The notes below the pieces were generated by a model that was not told the DNA's origin, did not search any database, and was given only the letters and a program-made list of their open reading frames with translations. A stretch of DNA of 29,597 nucleotides from Bacteroidales bacterium UBA4116 (GTDB lineage Bacteria; Bacteroidota; Bacteroidia; Bacteroidales; Tannerellaceae): assembly GCA_002381645.1 (NCBI GenBank), contig DFXE01000002.1:1-29597 (forward strand). Direction: 5' to 3'. Numbering within the stretch: the first letter of the stretch is position 1; each line of letters begins with the position of its first letter. Below, one piece after another: positions 8,141 through 16,375 of the stretch. A program made the translations under genes and the position numbers.

Positions 8141-9550
8141 TCTGATCTCGAAACAGCAAGAATACTTAGTAATGGTATCCAGACCCATACCGAACGCGAC
8201 AACAAGGGAAGAGTAACTGCCCATAATATAGGGCAAAATAAACATGTTTTATCTGAAAAATCCTATATTTGGGGCACAAACGACAAATTGCTCTCTATAA
8301 TCTCCGACGGAGAGGAAACCCGGTTTGAATATGACGGTTGGGGTAATCTGTCGAAAACGCTCTTTGAAGATGGAAAAGTAGAGTACCGTAATCCAGACAA
8401 AGCAGGCAATCTCTTTGAAAGCCTTGACCGGATGGATAGGAAATACGCCAAAGGAGGCCAGCTTATAAAAACCCAAAACTGGGAGTATAAGTATGACAAG
8501 GAAGGAAACCTGGTCAGAAAGAAAGATAAGCACGGCGCCACCTGGCGATATGAATGGAACAGCGCCGGTATGTTGTCAAAAGTAAAACGTCCGGACGGAA
8601 AAGAAGTGACTTTTAAGTACGACGCTTTAGGGCTAAGGATAGAAAAACGCTTCAACCACCGGACACTCACCCGATGGGTATGGGACGGAAACACACCGCT
8701 CCATGAATGGAGAGAAATTTATCAGGCTGATTATTCTGACGAAAAAGGACACTACGCTAATATTGAAAAACAACCGATAACAACCTGGGTGTTTGAAGAA
8801 GGAACTTTCGTCCCGGCAGCCAAGATTAAGGAAGACAGGAAGTTTTCCATAGTCACTAATTACATCGGTACTCCCGAAGCGATGTACAACAATGAAGGCA
8901 CGAAATCATGGAGTTGTAAGTTGAACAGCTATGGGAAAGTCCGTAACTTCGAAGGAGAATATAAAACCGATTGCCCTTTTCGTTATCAAGGACAATATGA
9001 AGATTCGGAAACAGGTCTTTATTATAATAGGTTTAGATATTACTCACCTGAAGAAGGAATGTATATATCTCAAGACCCGATAAGATTGAATGGTGGATTT
9101 ACGCTTTATTCATATGTCCGTGATCCGAATGGTTGGATAGATATTTTTGGATTAGAAGGGTCATGTGATGACAATGATAAGTCTGAAGAACGAATAATTG
9201 GATATGAGGAAGGTAATATTCACCCGGATTTTCAAGGTCTTCTTGATTATACTGGTATTGATCCTAGAAATATTAAAGATGGGGCAAATTTCACTACTGC
9301 TTCTAAAAGAAAAATTATAGAAGCAAATAAACAGCATTATGGAGGTTGCATAGTTAGTGATCAAGATGGAACAGTTCTAGTTCCTTCACAAAAAAGTCAA
9401 AGTGGGGTAAAACCTTCCCAAAATGAAGCTCAAATTGATCATAAACAACCTCGAAATCCTAAAGATCAAAATCAAGCAAGAGGAAATAATTCAGGAGCTA
9501 ATGCCCAAGTGTTAAGTAGAGAACAAAACAGAAAAAAATCAAATAATTAA
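8141..9550 (+). CDS. Orphan rhs 3' cassette with HNH nuclease-like tip (no start codon)
   Basis: A displaced rhs C-terminal module. Frame-matched homology to the full-length rhs begins near 8147 (equivalent to ~5872), right after a stop at 8138. No normal start precedes the homology; the first usable start is TTG at 8288. The remaining ~310 residues of core are closely similar to the full-length protein and end in the same cleavage region (SQDPIRLNGG, then DIFGL). The tip of ~130 residues is different: it ends with AQIDHKQPRNP, a Gly/Asn-rich loop (RGNNSGANAQVLSREQN) and RKKSNN. This resembles an HNH/colicin-like endonuclease with the IDH as metal-site and general-base segment. It is probably a silent cassette that could replace the expressed tip by recombination through the shared core. 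It could also be translated weakly from an internal start. Cassette assignment is strong, HNH likely. Confidence 0.85.
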   Translation, partial: SDLETARILSNGIQTHTERDNKGRVTAHNIGQNKHVLSEKSYIWGTNDKLLSIISDGEETRFEYDGWGNLSKTLFEDGKVEYRNPDKAGNLFESLDRMDRKYAKGGQLIKTQNWEYKYDKEGNLVRKKDKHGATWRYEWNSAGMLSKVKRPDGKEVTFKYDALGLRIEKRFNHRTLTRWVWDGNTPLHEWREIYQADYSDEKGHYANIEKQPITTWVFEEGTFVPAAKIKEDRKFSIVTNYIGTPEAMYNNEGTKSWSCKLNSYGKVRNFEGEYKTDCPFRYQGQYEDSETGLYYNRFRYYSPEEGMYISQDPIRLNGGFTLYSYVRDPNGWIDIFGLEGSCDDNDKSEERIIGYEEGNIHPDFQGLLDYTGIDPRNIKDGANFTTASKRKIIEANKQHYGGCIVSDQDGTVLVPSQKSQSGVKPSQNEAQIDHKQPRNPKDQNQARGNNSGANAQVLSREQNRKKSNN

Positions 9551-9559
9551 AATAATAAA

Positions 9560-9826
9560 ATGAAATTAATAGAAGAGAATAAATTAAAACCTATTTTTAC
9601 TTCAAGAAAAATATTATATAAAGAAGATTGTGTTAATTTTGTATCTTATGATGAAGAAGGAGATTGGTTATGTTTTCATACAGAGAAAATAAAGGAAAAT
9701 GAAGTTTTGATCATTTCTGTGGAGCAAATATTAATTTTAAGTGAAAATTTAAAATTACTACCAAATATGAGTTTAGGGGATAGGGTTAAATTTATAAAAG
9801 AAAATCAAATATGGGAAAAATACTAA
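9560..9826 (+). CDS. Candidate immunity protein for the HNH tip
   Basis: An 88-aa acidic protein starting 9 bp after the orphan HNH cassette, the expected place for its immunity gene. The pattern EEGDWLCFHTE, then an acidic stretch, then VEQILILSENLKLLPNMSLGDRVKF and a Trp near the end resembles small immunity proteins of the DUF2185-like kind that accompany HNH/NucA-type toxins. That match is by eye only. It has no signal peptide, consistent with blocking a cytoplasmic nuclease. Its end overlaps the next gene by 16 bp, suggesting translational coupling. The region is strongly AT-rich. Confidence 0.75.
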   Translation: MKLIEENKLKPIFTSRKILYKEDCVNFVSYDEEGDWLCFHTEKIKENEVLIISVEQILILSENLKLLPNMSLGDRVKFIKENQIWEKY

Positions 9827-10473
9827 ATATAGATGAAGTTAATAAAATTAAGAATGATTTAATTTATGGGACGAGCCCCAAAAGAAGAGCCGCTGCAAAA
9901 AAAATAGGAAAATTGAATATAAAGGAGTTAGAAAATGAACTATTAGAATGTTATATCAAAGAAAAATCTGATAGTAGAACATGGGAAACTCAAGTTGAGA
10001 TGATTAGGGCATTAGGAAAAATTAAAGCTCTTCCAGCAATAATACTCATGGAAGAAATTATCAAAGATCCAAAAAAAGATGCTTCGACTACCGTAGCAGC
10101 AACTATAGCATATATAAGGCTTAAAAGAAGTGATAATAATGATGCAACACCCATTATTGAATTAATTAGTAAAAATCCTAATCGATCAATATTGGATGGC
10201 TCTCTCTCTGTTTTGGCATTCGATGATATGATTCCATCTACAGAACAGATAAATGCAGTTTTGGATTTTGTGGAGAAATCAGAAAAATATCTTGACGAAT
10301 TTTATATAAAGGGGACTACTGATCCTAGAATACATGTGTTGTCTGCTTCAGTAAATTGGGACAAAAATATTCCTAAACTCCAAGCTCTTATTGACAGAGC
10401 TTCTCAAAATCCTAGAATTAATCAATATATGGATAGGATTATAAAAGGGAAAAAAGCTCCTTTTATTGAATAA
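9811..10473 (+). CDS. HEAT-repeat-like protein, second immunity candidate
   Basis: A 220-aa cytoplasmic protein made of helical repeats. Segments such as SPKRRAAAKKIGKLNIKELENELL, TQVEMIRALGKIKALPAIILMEEII and STTVAATIAYIRLK show the helix-turn-helix spacing of HEAT/armadillo-like repeats. Proteins of this kind are common among immunity proteins in polymorphic toxin loci. It overlaps the preceding 88-aa gene by 16 bp, so both are probably made together. Whether it protects against the HNH tip or against a toxin no longer present cannot be told. High AT content fits the surrounding accessory DNA. Confidence 0.75.
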   Translation: MGKILNIDEVNKIKNDLIYGTSPKRRAAAKKIGKLNIKELENELLECYIKEKSDSRTWETQVEMIRALGKIKALPAIILMEEIIKDPKKDASTTVAATIAYIRLKRSDNNDATPIIELISKNPNRSILDGSLSVLAFDDMIPSTEQINAVLDFVEKSEKYLDEFYIKGTTDPRIHVLSASVNWDKNIPKLQALIDRASQNPRINQYMDRIIKGKKAPFIE

Positions 10474-10553
10474 TATATTGAATTAGGAAATGTATTTTCA
10501 AGTAGTTGTAGTTAAAATTAAACTATTTGAAAATTTAATATTTATATTATTAA

Positions 10554-10581
10554 GTGGGTGTCCAAATTTTTGTACAACCAC
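10554..10581. other. Imperfect 12-bp hairpin between cassette modules
   Basis: Arms 10554-10565 (GTGGGTGTCCAA) and 10570-10581 (TTGTACAACCAC) pair with two mismatches around a 4-base ATTT loop. It lies 80 bp after the HEAT-like gene and ~60 bp before the second orphan rhs cassette. It could be a weak terminator or a trace of a past insertion junction. Nothing else is visible between 10474 and 10628. Confidence 0.4.
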
Positions 10582-10628
10582 TTTGTTTTTCTTATAGGGT
10601 TTACCGTCATCTATCAGATTAGTGATAA

Positions 10629-11873
10629 ATATACTCTTACTTTTGGGGTACAAATGATAAATTACTTTCCATCATATCTAACGGAGAGGAAACCCGGTTT
10701 GAATATGACGGTTGGGGTAATCTGTCGAAAACGCTCTTTGAAGATGGAAAGTTAGAGTACCGTAATCCAGACAAGGCCGGAAACCTGTTTGAAAGCCTCG
10801 ACCGGATGGACCGGAAGTATGCCAAAGGCGGTCAGCTTATCAAAACCCTCAACTGGGAATATAAGTATGACAAAGAAGGAAACCTGATAAGGAAAAAAGA
10901 CAAACACGGAGCCACCTGGCGATATGAATGGAACAGTGCTGGAATGCCACCCAGGGTAAAACGTCCTGATAGTAAATAAGTTAACTTCAAATATGATGCC
11001 TTAGGCAGAAGAATTGAAAAACGCTTCAACCGTACAGTTACCCGTTGGGTGTGGGATGGAAACATACCTCTCCATGAGTGGAAAGAAACCCATCAGTCCG
11101 ACTACTCGGATGAAAAAGGTCATTTCATCAATATAGAGAAGCAACCCGTCACAACTTGGGTGTTTGAAGAAGGTACATTTGTTCCTGCGGCTAAAATCAG
11201 GGAAAATGTAAGACTATCCATTGTAACCAATTACATGGGAACTCCCGAAGCAATGTACGATGAAGATGGCCAGAAATCATGGAGTTGTGAACTGAATAGT
11301 TATGGAAAAGTCCGTAATTATGAGGGACAATACAAGACTGATTGTCCGTTCCGTTATCAAGGACAATATGAGGATAGGGAAACGGGGTTGTATTATAATC
11401 GGTTCAGGTACTACTCGCCCGAAGAAGGGATATATATCAGCCAAGACCCGATAAGGTTGCGAGGGGGACATACTTTATATTCTTATGTGAAAGATACGAA
11501 TGGATGGGTGGATGTCTTTGGATTGGAACTCGTAACGGTATATCGTTTTGATCAACATTCTCCCGAAGAAATTTCAGATTCTGGGGGATTTCATGCTAAA
11601 GCCCCTGATTCTAATGTTGATTTATATGATTATGCTGCAAATAACACACCATCGCAGTATATATCTACATCACCATCTAAAAAAGCTGTACAAAATTTTG
11701 CAGCAGACTATTATGATAACGAAGGTTATATCTATACTATAGAAATTGATGATAGTAATGGTGTTTATGTAAATGATGTTTTAGGGAGTCTCAGTCCACA
11801 TTCTGAAGAAGAAGAACTGGCTATTTTGAATGAAATTCCAAATGAAAACATAGTAGGTTGTGAAGAGGCTTAA
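10629..11873 (+). pseudogene. Orphan rhs 3' cassette with ADP-ribosyltransferase-like tip, interrupted by a stop
   Basis: Second displaced rhs C-terminal module. Homology to the rhs core starts at ~10644 in frame, and there is no start codon suited to it. A TAA at 10977 replaces the Glu codon of the core sequence 'DGKEVTFKYD', and the same frame reopens down to 11873. An internal GTG at 11049 could only make a 274-aa piece. The core ends in SQDPIRLRGG and DVFGLE. The tip (~115 residues) reads VYRFD, then GGF, then SQYISTS, then EEEELAI with NIVGCEEA. This is the Arg / STS / Glu pattern of R-S-E-type ADP-ribosyltransferases (cholera-toxin or pierisin-like). It is followed by its own immunity candidate. 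Likely a silent and partly decayed cassette whose tip is still intact. Confidence 0.85.
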
Positions 11874-11891
11874 TCTTAAAATAAACTTTAG

Positions 11892-12386
11892 ATGGATAAG
11901 AAGGAAAAGCAGCAAACATTTGGAGTTAAATATATGGATTCCGAAAATGTAATTAACAAATCAATTATAAAATGTTGGTTTGAGATAAAGGAAAATCCTG
12001 AAATTTACGACCTGGTTCATGATAAGTATTATAACTTTAAGGGGAAGTTTAGAATTTATTTTTTAGAGTTCATTGATGAGAAAGGAAATATTTTTAGTAA
12101 TAAATCAGATAGACTAAGTAATGCGTTTTATGGTTTATGCAAGAAATTAGAAATAGAAGGAATTAAGTTGTTAATAAAAGGTTGTAATATAGATTATTGG
12201 ATGATACCTCGACTCCAATATTCAATAAAATCAATTAAATTAACTTTAGGTAAACGAACTACAATAGATGATCCTGTAGTTATGATATTTGAGTCTGAGG
12301 ATAATTTAAATAATATTGCAACCGTTGATAAACAGTTAGAATATCATAATAAATGGCTTGAGAGCGTGAAAGATTTACCTTATTAA
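11892..12386 (+). CDS. Candidate immunity protein for the ART-like tip
   Basis: A 164-aa basic/acidic mixed cytoplasmic protein starting 18 bp after the orphan ART cassette. I recognise no family. It has no signal peptide or membrane helix. It seems to be mixed alpha/beta with several strands in the middle (GKFRIYFLEFIDEKGNIFS, IKLTLGKRTTIDDPVVMIFESED). Position and AT-richness suggest it neutralises the ADP-ribosyltransferase tip. It is intact although the cassette upstream is broken, as is usual when cells must keep protection against sister cells. Confidence 0.7.
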   Translation: MDKKEKQQTFGVKYMDSENVINKSIIKCWFEIKENPEIYDLVHDKYYNFKGKFRIYFLEFIDEKGNIFSNKSDRLSNAFYGLCKKLEIEGIKLLIKGCNIDYWMIPRLQYSIKSIKLTLGKRTTIDDPVVMIFESEDNLNNIATVDKQLEYHNKWLESVKDLPY

Positions 12387-12760
12387 GTAAGTGTTGTTTT
12401 AATCACAACGCACCTTCGAATTGGGGTTGCGGCGAAGGTTGTAGAAGAGGCTGAAATCCCATTCAAAAAAGTTATCAACACTCACTCAAAAAGCACATCA
12501 ATCCATTATCAGCAAAGGTTTTGTTCCGCCTTTTCGCTCGCCCCTGATACCTATCTACTTTTGCGCATTCTTTTGTGCGTATTTAAGGGGTGGGCTGAAA
12601 GAGTAAAAAACAATAAGCCCCCGACCGCCGAAGGCGGTAAAAAGCCCCCTTTGCTCCTACAGAGCAAAGCTGAAAAGAAGAAAAAAACGGTAACACCCGA
12701 CAGGTAACCTACTCTAAATTAATAACTTTGTCCCATATTTACATAAATAACATCGAAAAA
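12387..12760. other. Non-coding stretch with two hairpins
   Basis: No convincing gene is visible. A perfect GC hairpin lies at 12624-12638 (ACCGCC-GAA-GGCGGT) and another at 12650-12668 (TTTGCTC-loop-GAGCAAA), both flanked by C-rich AAGCCCCC-like runs. A TAnnTTTG-like motif, TAACTTTG at 12723-12730, could be the -7 element of the decayed gene that follows; I see no clear -33 element. Base composition differs from the AT-rich immunity genes to the left, so this looks like a scar from a different element. Confidence 0.5.
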
Positions 12761-13256
12761 ATGGCTAAGAACAACCAAATAGCAAAAGGCATTAATACGC
12801 TTTAGGATGCGATAAACAAGATTATCGAAGACGCAAGTAATCTCGTATATCGTACCGCTAATTTTACAATGGTTCAAGCCTATTGACGATTGTAGAAGAA
12901 GAACAAAACGGCAAAGAACGGGCAGAATATAGCAAAGAACTAATAAAACAATTAGCTAAAAAATCGACTCAAAGACATGGTAAAAGTTTTAGCGAAAGAA
13001 AACTTTGGTATATAAAACAATTTTACCAAGAATGGGCAATTCTGAACGCAGTGCGTTCAGAATTGAGTTGGACGAATTACCCGCCTGCTTTTAAGGGTTG
13101 AAAGCGAACAGGCAAGGCTACTTATTTGCAGGAAACAATTGATTGTAATTTGAGTACAAGAACGCTTGAACGTCAAATCGGCAATCTCTATTATGCACTA
13201 ATATAACGAATAAAAACACTTAAGCTGTGAAAAACGAAGCCATTGAAGAACAATAA
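12761..13256 (+). pseudogene. Decayed YhcG/DUF1016-family gene (PDDEXK nuclease family), N-terminal part
   Basis: Remnant of a DUF1016 N-terminal (YhcG-like) protein. Fragments in different frames read MAKNNQIAKGINTL-stop, DAINKIIEDASNLVYRTANFTMVQAY-stop, then IVEEEQNGKERAEYSKELIKQLAKK, SFSERKLWYIKQFYQEWAILNAVRSELSWTNY, and later SEQARLLICRKQLI-like and TRTLERQIGNLYY-like traces. These match the conserved order of the family, but the gene has stops at 12803 and near 12882, frameshifts and small deletions, and no C-terminal nuclease domain. It is not part of the T6SS. It separates the effector arm from the converging tssG operon and probably marks an old insertion or recombination. Confidence 0.7.
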
Positions 13257-13323
13257 CAAAATAGTCAAAAGACATCACAAGGATGGTTTTTTAGGATTAA
13301 AAATGGAATAGAAAAAAGGCTGA

Positions 13324-14319
13324 TTAGATCTGTAGAAACGTATTAATACCCAGAAAAGTTGGATGTTCCTGATGGGATAAAACGAACGCCGCATCTTCGG
13401 GAAGTACTTTGAAATCTTTTACAACAAATATATCTCCTGGAAAAAATAAATGACATAACGCATCCAATATTTTATTTCCGACTGCGGGTTCAAGGAAGTA
13501 TTCCATTTTTTTGGCAGATATGGGCCCCATAGTTACTTTAAGGTCGTAAATGCCATCATCAAAGGTTTTCCCGAGCACAAAATCAATTCCTAAACAACTT
13601 TCGTCGAGTACAGATTCAAAAAAGCTGTCTGCATCTTTGGCAGGCAACTTGATATGCTCGATTCCAACTGGTACTTCAAGTAATAAAGACATTGTCTTTT
13701 CAATCTCTTCGTGGTTATTCCGTATCTGATGTAGATACGGAATAATGTGCATAAAAAGGATGCTCTGTTCAGGTTTGAATAATTTCAGAAGGGACCAGTA
13801 TGAGATAAAAATATCTGTAAAATTGGTATTACTTATTTTTTTATCATATTTTATCTCATAAAGATAGGCTTCGACCAACGCATGGTCGGCTTCGACTTCG
13901 AAAACCTGGAAAAACCTACGGGCATGAAACTCTTTCAGCCGGTGTGCTTTTATCTCGTCCAAGACATCCTCTTTGTCCTTATTTTTTTTGTGGGTAGACT
14001 GATGGAATACACCTTCCGGAAGAATGTCATATATCCCTTCTTTGTTAGCTTCAATATAAAGATAATCCTTTAAATCCTGATCTGAAAAATGTAATCTGAT
14101 CTCTTCAATATCTTTAGAAAAGCCCCGTTTTCCACCTCCTTTGCGGATAATCTGTATTCGTTCACCATCAAAACCCTGTTCTATGAGCTGGGCTGCATAT
14201 ACTTCGGCTTTATAATCGGTATCTGTATTGTTTATAAACTTTTCAATACCTTCTAATGCTAATATATTTTTCTTGTCTTCACCCATTATATAAAAAGGCT
14301 TTAATCGAGAATAGTCCAA
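13324..14319 (-). CDS. tssG: TssG, T6SS baseplate wedge protein
   Basis: A 331-aa cytoplasmic protein, last gene of the tssE-F-N-K-G operon. TssG pairs with two TssF copies and TssE in the baseplate wedge. Sequence support is limited because Bacteroidota TssG is divergent: visible features are a long helical middle (FEVEADHALVEAYLYEIKY, ILFMHIIPYLHQIRNN) and a beta-rich C-terminal half (LGIDFVLGKTFDDGIYDLKVTMGPISAKKMEYFL) with LGINTFLQI at the end, typical of gpJ-like folds. The start overlaps tssK by 19 bp, so translation is probably coupled. The identification rests mostly on size and operon position between clear tssK and the operon end. Confidence 0.75.
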   Translation of the reverse strand: MDYSRLKPFYIMGEDKKNILALEGIEKFINNTDTDYKAEVYAAQLIEQGFDGERIQIIRKGGGKRGFSKDIEEIRLHFSDQDLKDYLYIEANKEGIYDILPEGVFHQSTHKKNKDKEDVLDEIKAHRLKEFHARRFFQVFEVEADHALVEAYLYEIKYDKKISNTNFTDIFISYWSLLKLFKPEQSILFMHIIPYLHQIRNNHEEIEKTMSLLLEVPVGIEHIKLPAKDADSFFESVLDESCLGIDFVLGKTFDDGIYDLKVTMGPISAKKMEYFLEPAVGNKILDALCHLFFPGDIFVVKDFKVLPEDAAFVLSHQEHPTFLGINTFLQI

Positions 14320-15467
14320 CCGGATTCACGTGAAACCGATTCTTGCTTTTGTATTTTCTCAGCTACAACAATATTCTCTTTGTGTTGTCCGATATATTCT
14401 AATGTACTTAATTTGATCCATAAAGCAGAAAATACGGTCAGAAAATGCTTTACCTGTTCCATAACAGCACGTATATTATGATGATCATAAACGATCTCCA
14501 ACGTATCGGTTAACAATTCTGTAAAATTCCCCGGCGTCACATCGCTCCATTCATAAAAATACTTGAGCATCTCCTCCTTATTCTTTTTTGTCATATAATG
14601 GAGGCTTACAAAACCGGTATGCGCCAGGGATGAAAAAACATTCACCGTATCTGTTGGGGCAAAGAAGCGCCCGTTGTTCCGGAAGTTATAATAAATTGTA
14701 GATATGTAGTTAAGCAAGTTTTCACAAACCACATTAATGTTCCTCGCTATATCAGAAATGTTTTCGCGTTCCCGTATTTTCTGTATGATTTTATGAGAGG
14801 AAGTCTCGATATCATTTAACTGCTTACCGAATATTTCATAATACTTTTTCAGATCAGGATGGCTACTCATAGAAGTGCACGGAGGTATATACCTCGAATC
14901 TACCTCATACCGATCGCCTATTTTGATCACACGACCAATAATAAGATGGTGCATTCCAAACTCTTGTGCATTGATCTGGCCGGCCGGTTTAATAAATAGT
15001 TTGTACGAAGGACTTGCATCCGGATGGCGTGGGGGTGTTTCTTCGGGATCAGGAAAGCCGATCGGTATCCGTTCAAACGGTTTGATAACCAATATGACAT
15101 CCCAATATTTATTTGTATCCTGTTCTTTTTTATAATCGCCGTCCGTTTCAAAAGAATAATCGAGAGACAGGTATTCGGAATAGTCCGTAGGATTGATATT
15201 GATCCGGCATCCTCCGGCGGTAATCGCATTGCATTGCCTTAACCTGATCTCCACATGGTTCGTGATACGTTCAACAATATCAAAATCACTGGATAGTGTT
15301 TCTCCTTTATAGGGAGGAAGTAATCCGAAATTATTGTTGGTTAAACGCATATTAGTTGAATCGCGTACAATATCTATAAAATAATCTTCCGTTTGGGTGA
15401 GATGGTTTTTGGAGATTTTCATCCCGTCCACCCAATTTACATTTGTTTTTCTAATTGGAAATAGCAT
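14301..15467 (-). CDS. tssK: TssK, T6SS baseplate-membrane complex adaptor
   Basis: A 388-aa cytoplasmic protein. TssK trimers link the baseplate wedge to the membrane complex. The N-terminal KTNVNWVDGMKISKNHLTQTEDYFIDIVRD is characteristic of TssK, as is the shoulder domain built from VEIRLRQCNAITAGGCRININP and DVILVIKPFERIPIGFPDPEE. The second half is helical (ENLLNYISTIYYNF, EMLKYFYEW, MEQVKHFLTVFSALWIKLSTLEYI). It is somewhat shorter than the ~440-residue proteobacterial TssK, as is normal in this phylum, where the inner-membrane partner is TssN/TssO rather than TssL/TssM. It lies 17 bp after tssN and overlaps tssG by 19 bp. Confidence 0.88.
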   Translation of the reverse strand: MLFPIRKTNVNWVDGMKISKNHLTQTEDYFIDIVRDSTNMRLTNNNFGLLPPYKGETLSSDFDIVERITNHVEIRLRQCNAITAGGCRININPTDYSEYLSLDYSFETDGDYKKEQDTNKYWDVILVIKPFERIPIGFPDPEETPPRHPDASPSYKLFIKPAGQINAQEFGMHHLIIGRVIKIGDRYEVDSRYIPPCTSMSSHPDLKKYYEIFGKQLNDIETSSHKIIQKIRERENISDIARNINVVCENLLNYISTIYYNFRNNGRFFAPTDTVNVFSSLAHTGFVSLHYMTKKNKEEMLKYFYEWSDVTPGNFTELLTDTLEIVYDHHNIRAVMEQVKHFLTVFSALWIKLSTLEYIGQHKENIVVAEKIQKQESVSRESGWTILD

Positions 15468-15484
15468 ATCTATGTTATTTTTAT

Positions 15485-16360
15485 TTATTCTTCTGCTTCA
15501 ATAAACACTTCATTCATTACTCTTTTTACTATGATGGTATATTTCTCTTTTATTTTATTTTCTGTAATAGAGAGATCATAGTCTATATATTTCCGGGGAT
15601 GGAAAAAAGAACGTTTTATATAGAAAATCCAGCCAAAATCTCCATCTTCATCCTGAAGTATAATCGGGGTTAAGGGGAATTTTTTATTATAGTCAGAGAG
15701 GAATTTCTGGAACCATATACCAAAAGGCATATTATCGGGCGCTTTAGCCTTTATTTTTGAAGGAGTTTTATCGTTTACTTTCTTGAAAACCTCTAACTCC
15801 AGCACAGTCAATTTATTATAATCTATAAATTCAAAATGTGATAAATCTTCGTGATGTGAGAATTTCCATACTTTATATATTTCAAGCGGAATTTCCATGT
15901 ATTTGTCGTATGTCTCTTTAAAAAGGGATGGGAAGATAAAAGTAAGTACACAGGTACATGCCCATAGTCCATATTGCAATTCATTACAGAAATTAAATAT
16001 CATAGAGAAAAGGCCTGCTCCTATAAACATGATTATAAAATGTACAAAGAATTCAACGATGTATGGTCTGTCTTTGAGATTGGGAATGATCTTTCGTATA
16101 AATTTTATATTATACCATCCCAATATTAGATATAATACTTGTAAGGATATATAAATATAAGGCATAAACCAGTAATCTACAAAACCCAGCAGGGCCGGAA
16201 GACTTAGTAAAACGCCGGTAACCAATATATATATTATCGCTTTTTTATTACTGAACAAACGATTTTTCTTGGCAATCAGGTAAGCAATAAAGGTAAATAA
16301 TATTGCCAGTAAAGGCATTATCATATAAGTAGTCAGTAGTTTAAGGGCTATTGCATTCAT
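15485..16360 (-). CDS. tssN: TssN, Bacteroidota-specific T6SS inner-membrane protein
   Basis: A 291-aa polytopic membrane protein. Hydrophobic helices are visible at about residues 8-30 (LTTYMIMPLLAILFTFIAYLIA), 40-62, 66-84, 105-125 (FFVHFIIMFIGAGLFSMIF) and 130-148. A soluble C-terminal half of ~140 residues follows, with strands such as LTVLELEVFKKV and the GDFGWIFYIKRSFFHPRKYIDYD segment. TssN is one of the components that mark T6SSiii and is thought to form part of the membrane anchor that replaces TssL/TssM. It sits between tssF and tssK with 15-17 bp gaps in one operon. Confidence 0.88.
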   Translation of the reverse strand: MNAIALKLLTTYMIMPLLAILFTFIAYLIAKKNRLFSNKKAIIYILVTGVLLSLPALLGFVDYWFMPYIYISLQVLYLILGWYNIKFIRKIIPNLKDRPYIVEFFVHFIIMFIGAGLFSMIFNFCNELQYGLWACTCVLTFIFPSLFKETYDKYMEIPLEIYKVWKFSHHEDLSHFEFIDYNKLTVLELEVFKKVNDKTPSKIKAKAPDNMPFGIWFQKFLSDYNKKFPLTPIILQDEDGDFGWIFYIKRSFFHPRKYIDYDLSITENKIKEKYTIIVKRVMNEVFIEAEE

Positions 16361-16375
16361 ATTGTTTACGGTTTA

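Noticed and set aside
10558..10755. 65-aa forward frame before the second orphan cassette
   Set aside because: It enters the rhs homology in the wrong frame; the in-frame reading (position 10644 onward) matches the rhs core.
12387..13323. Intact insertion sequence
   Set aside because: No transposase frame and no matching terminal inverted repeats or target duplications could be found around the pseudogene.
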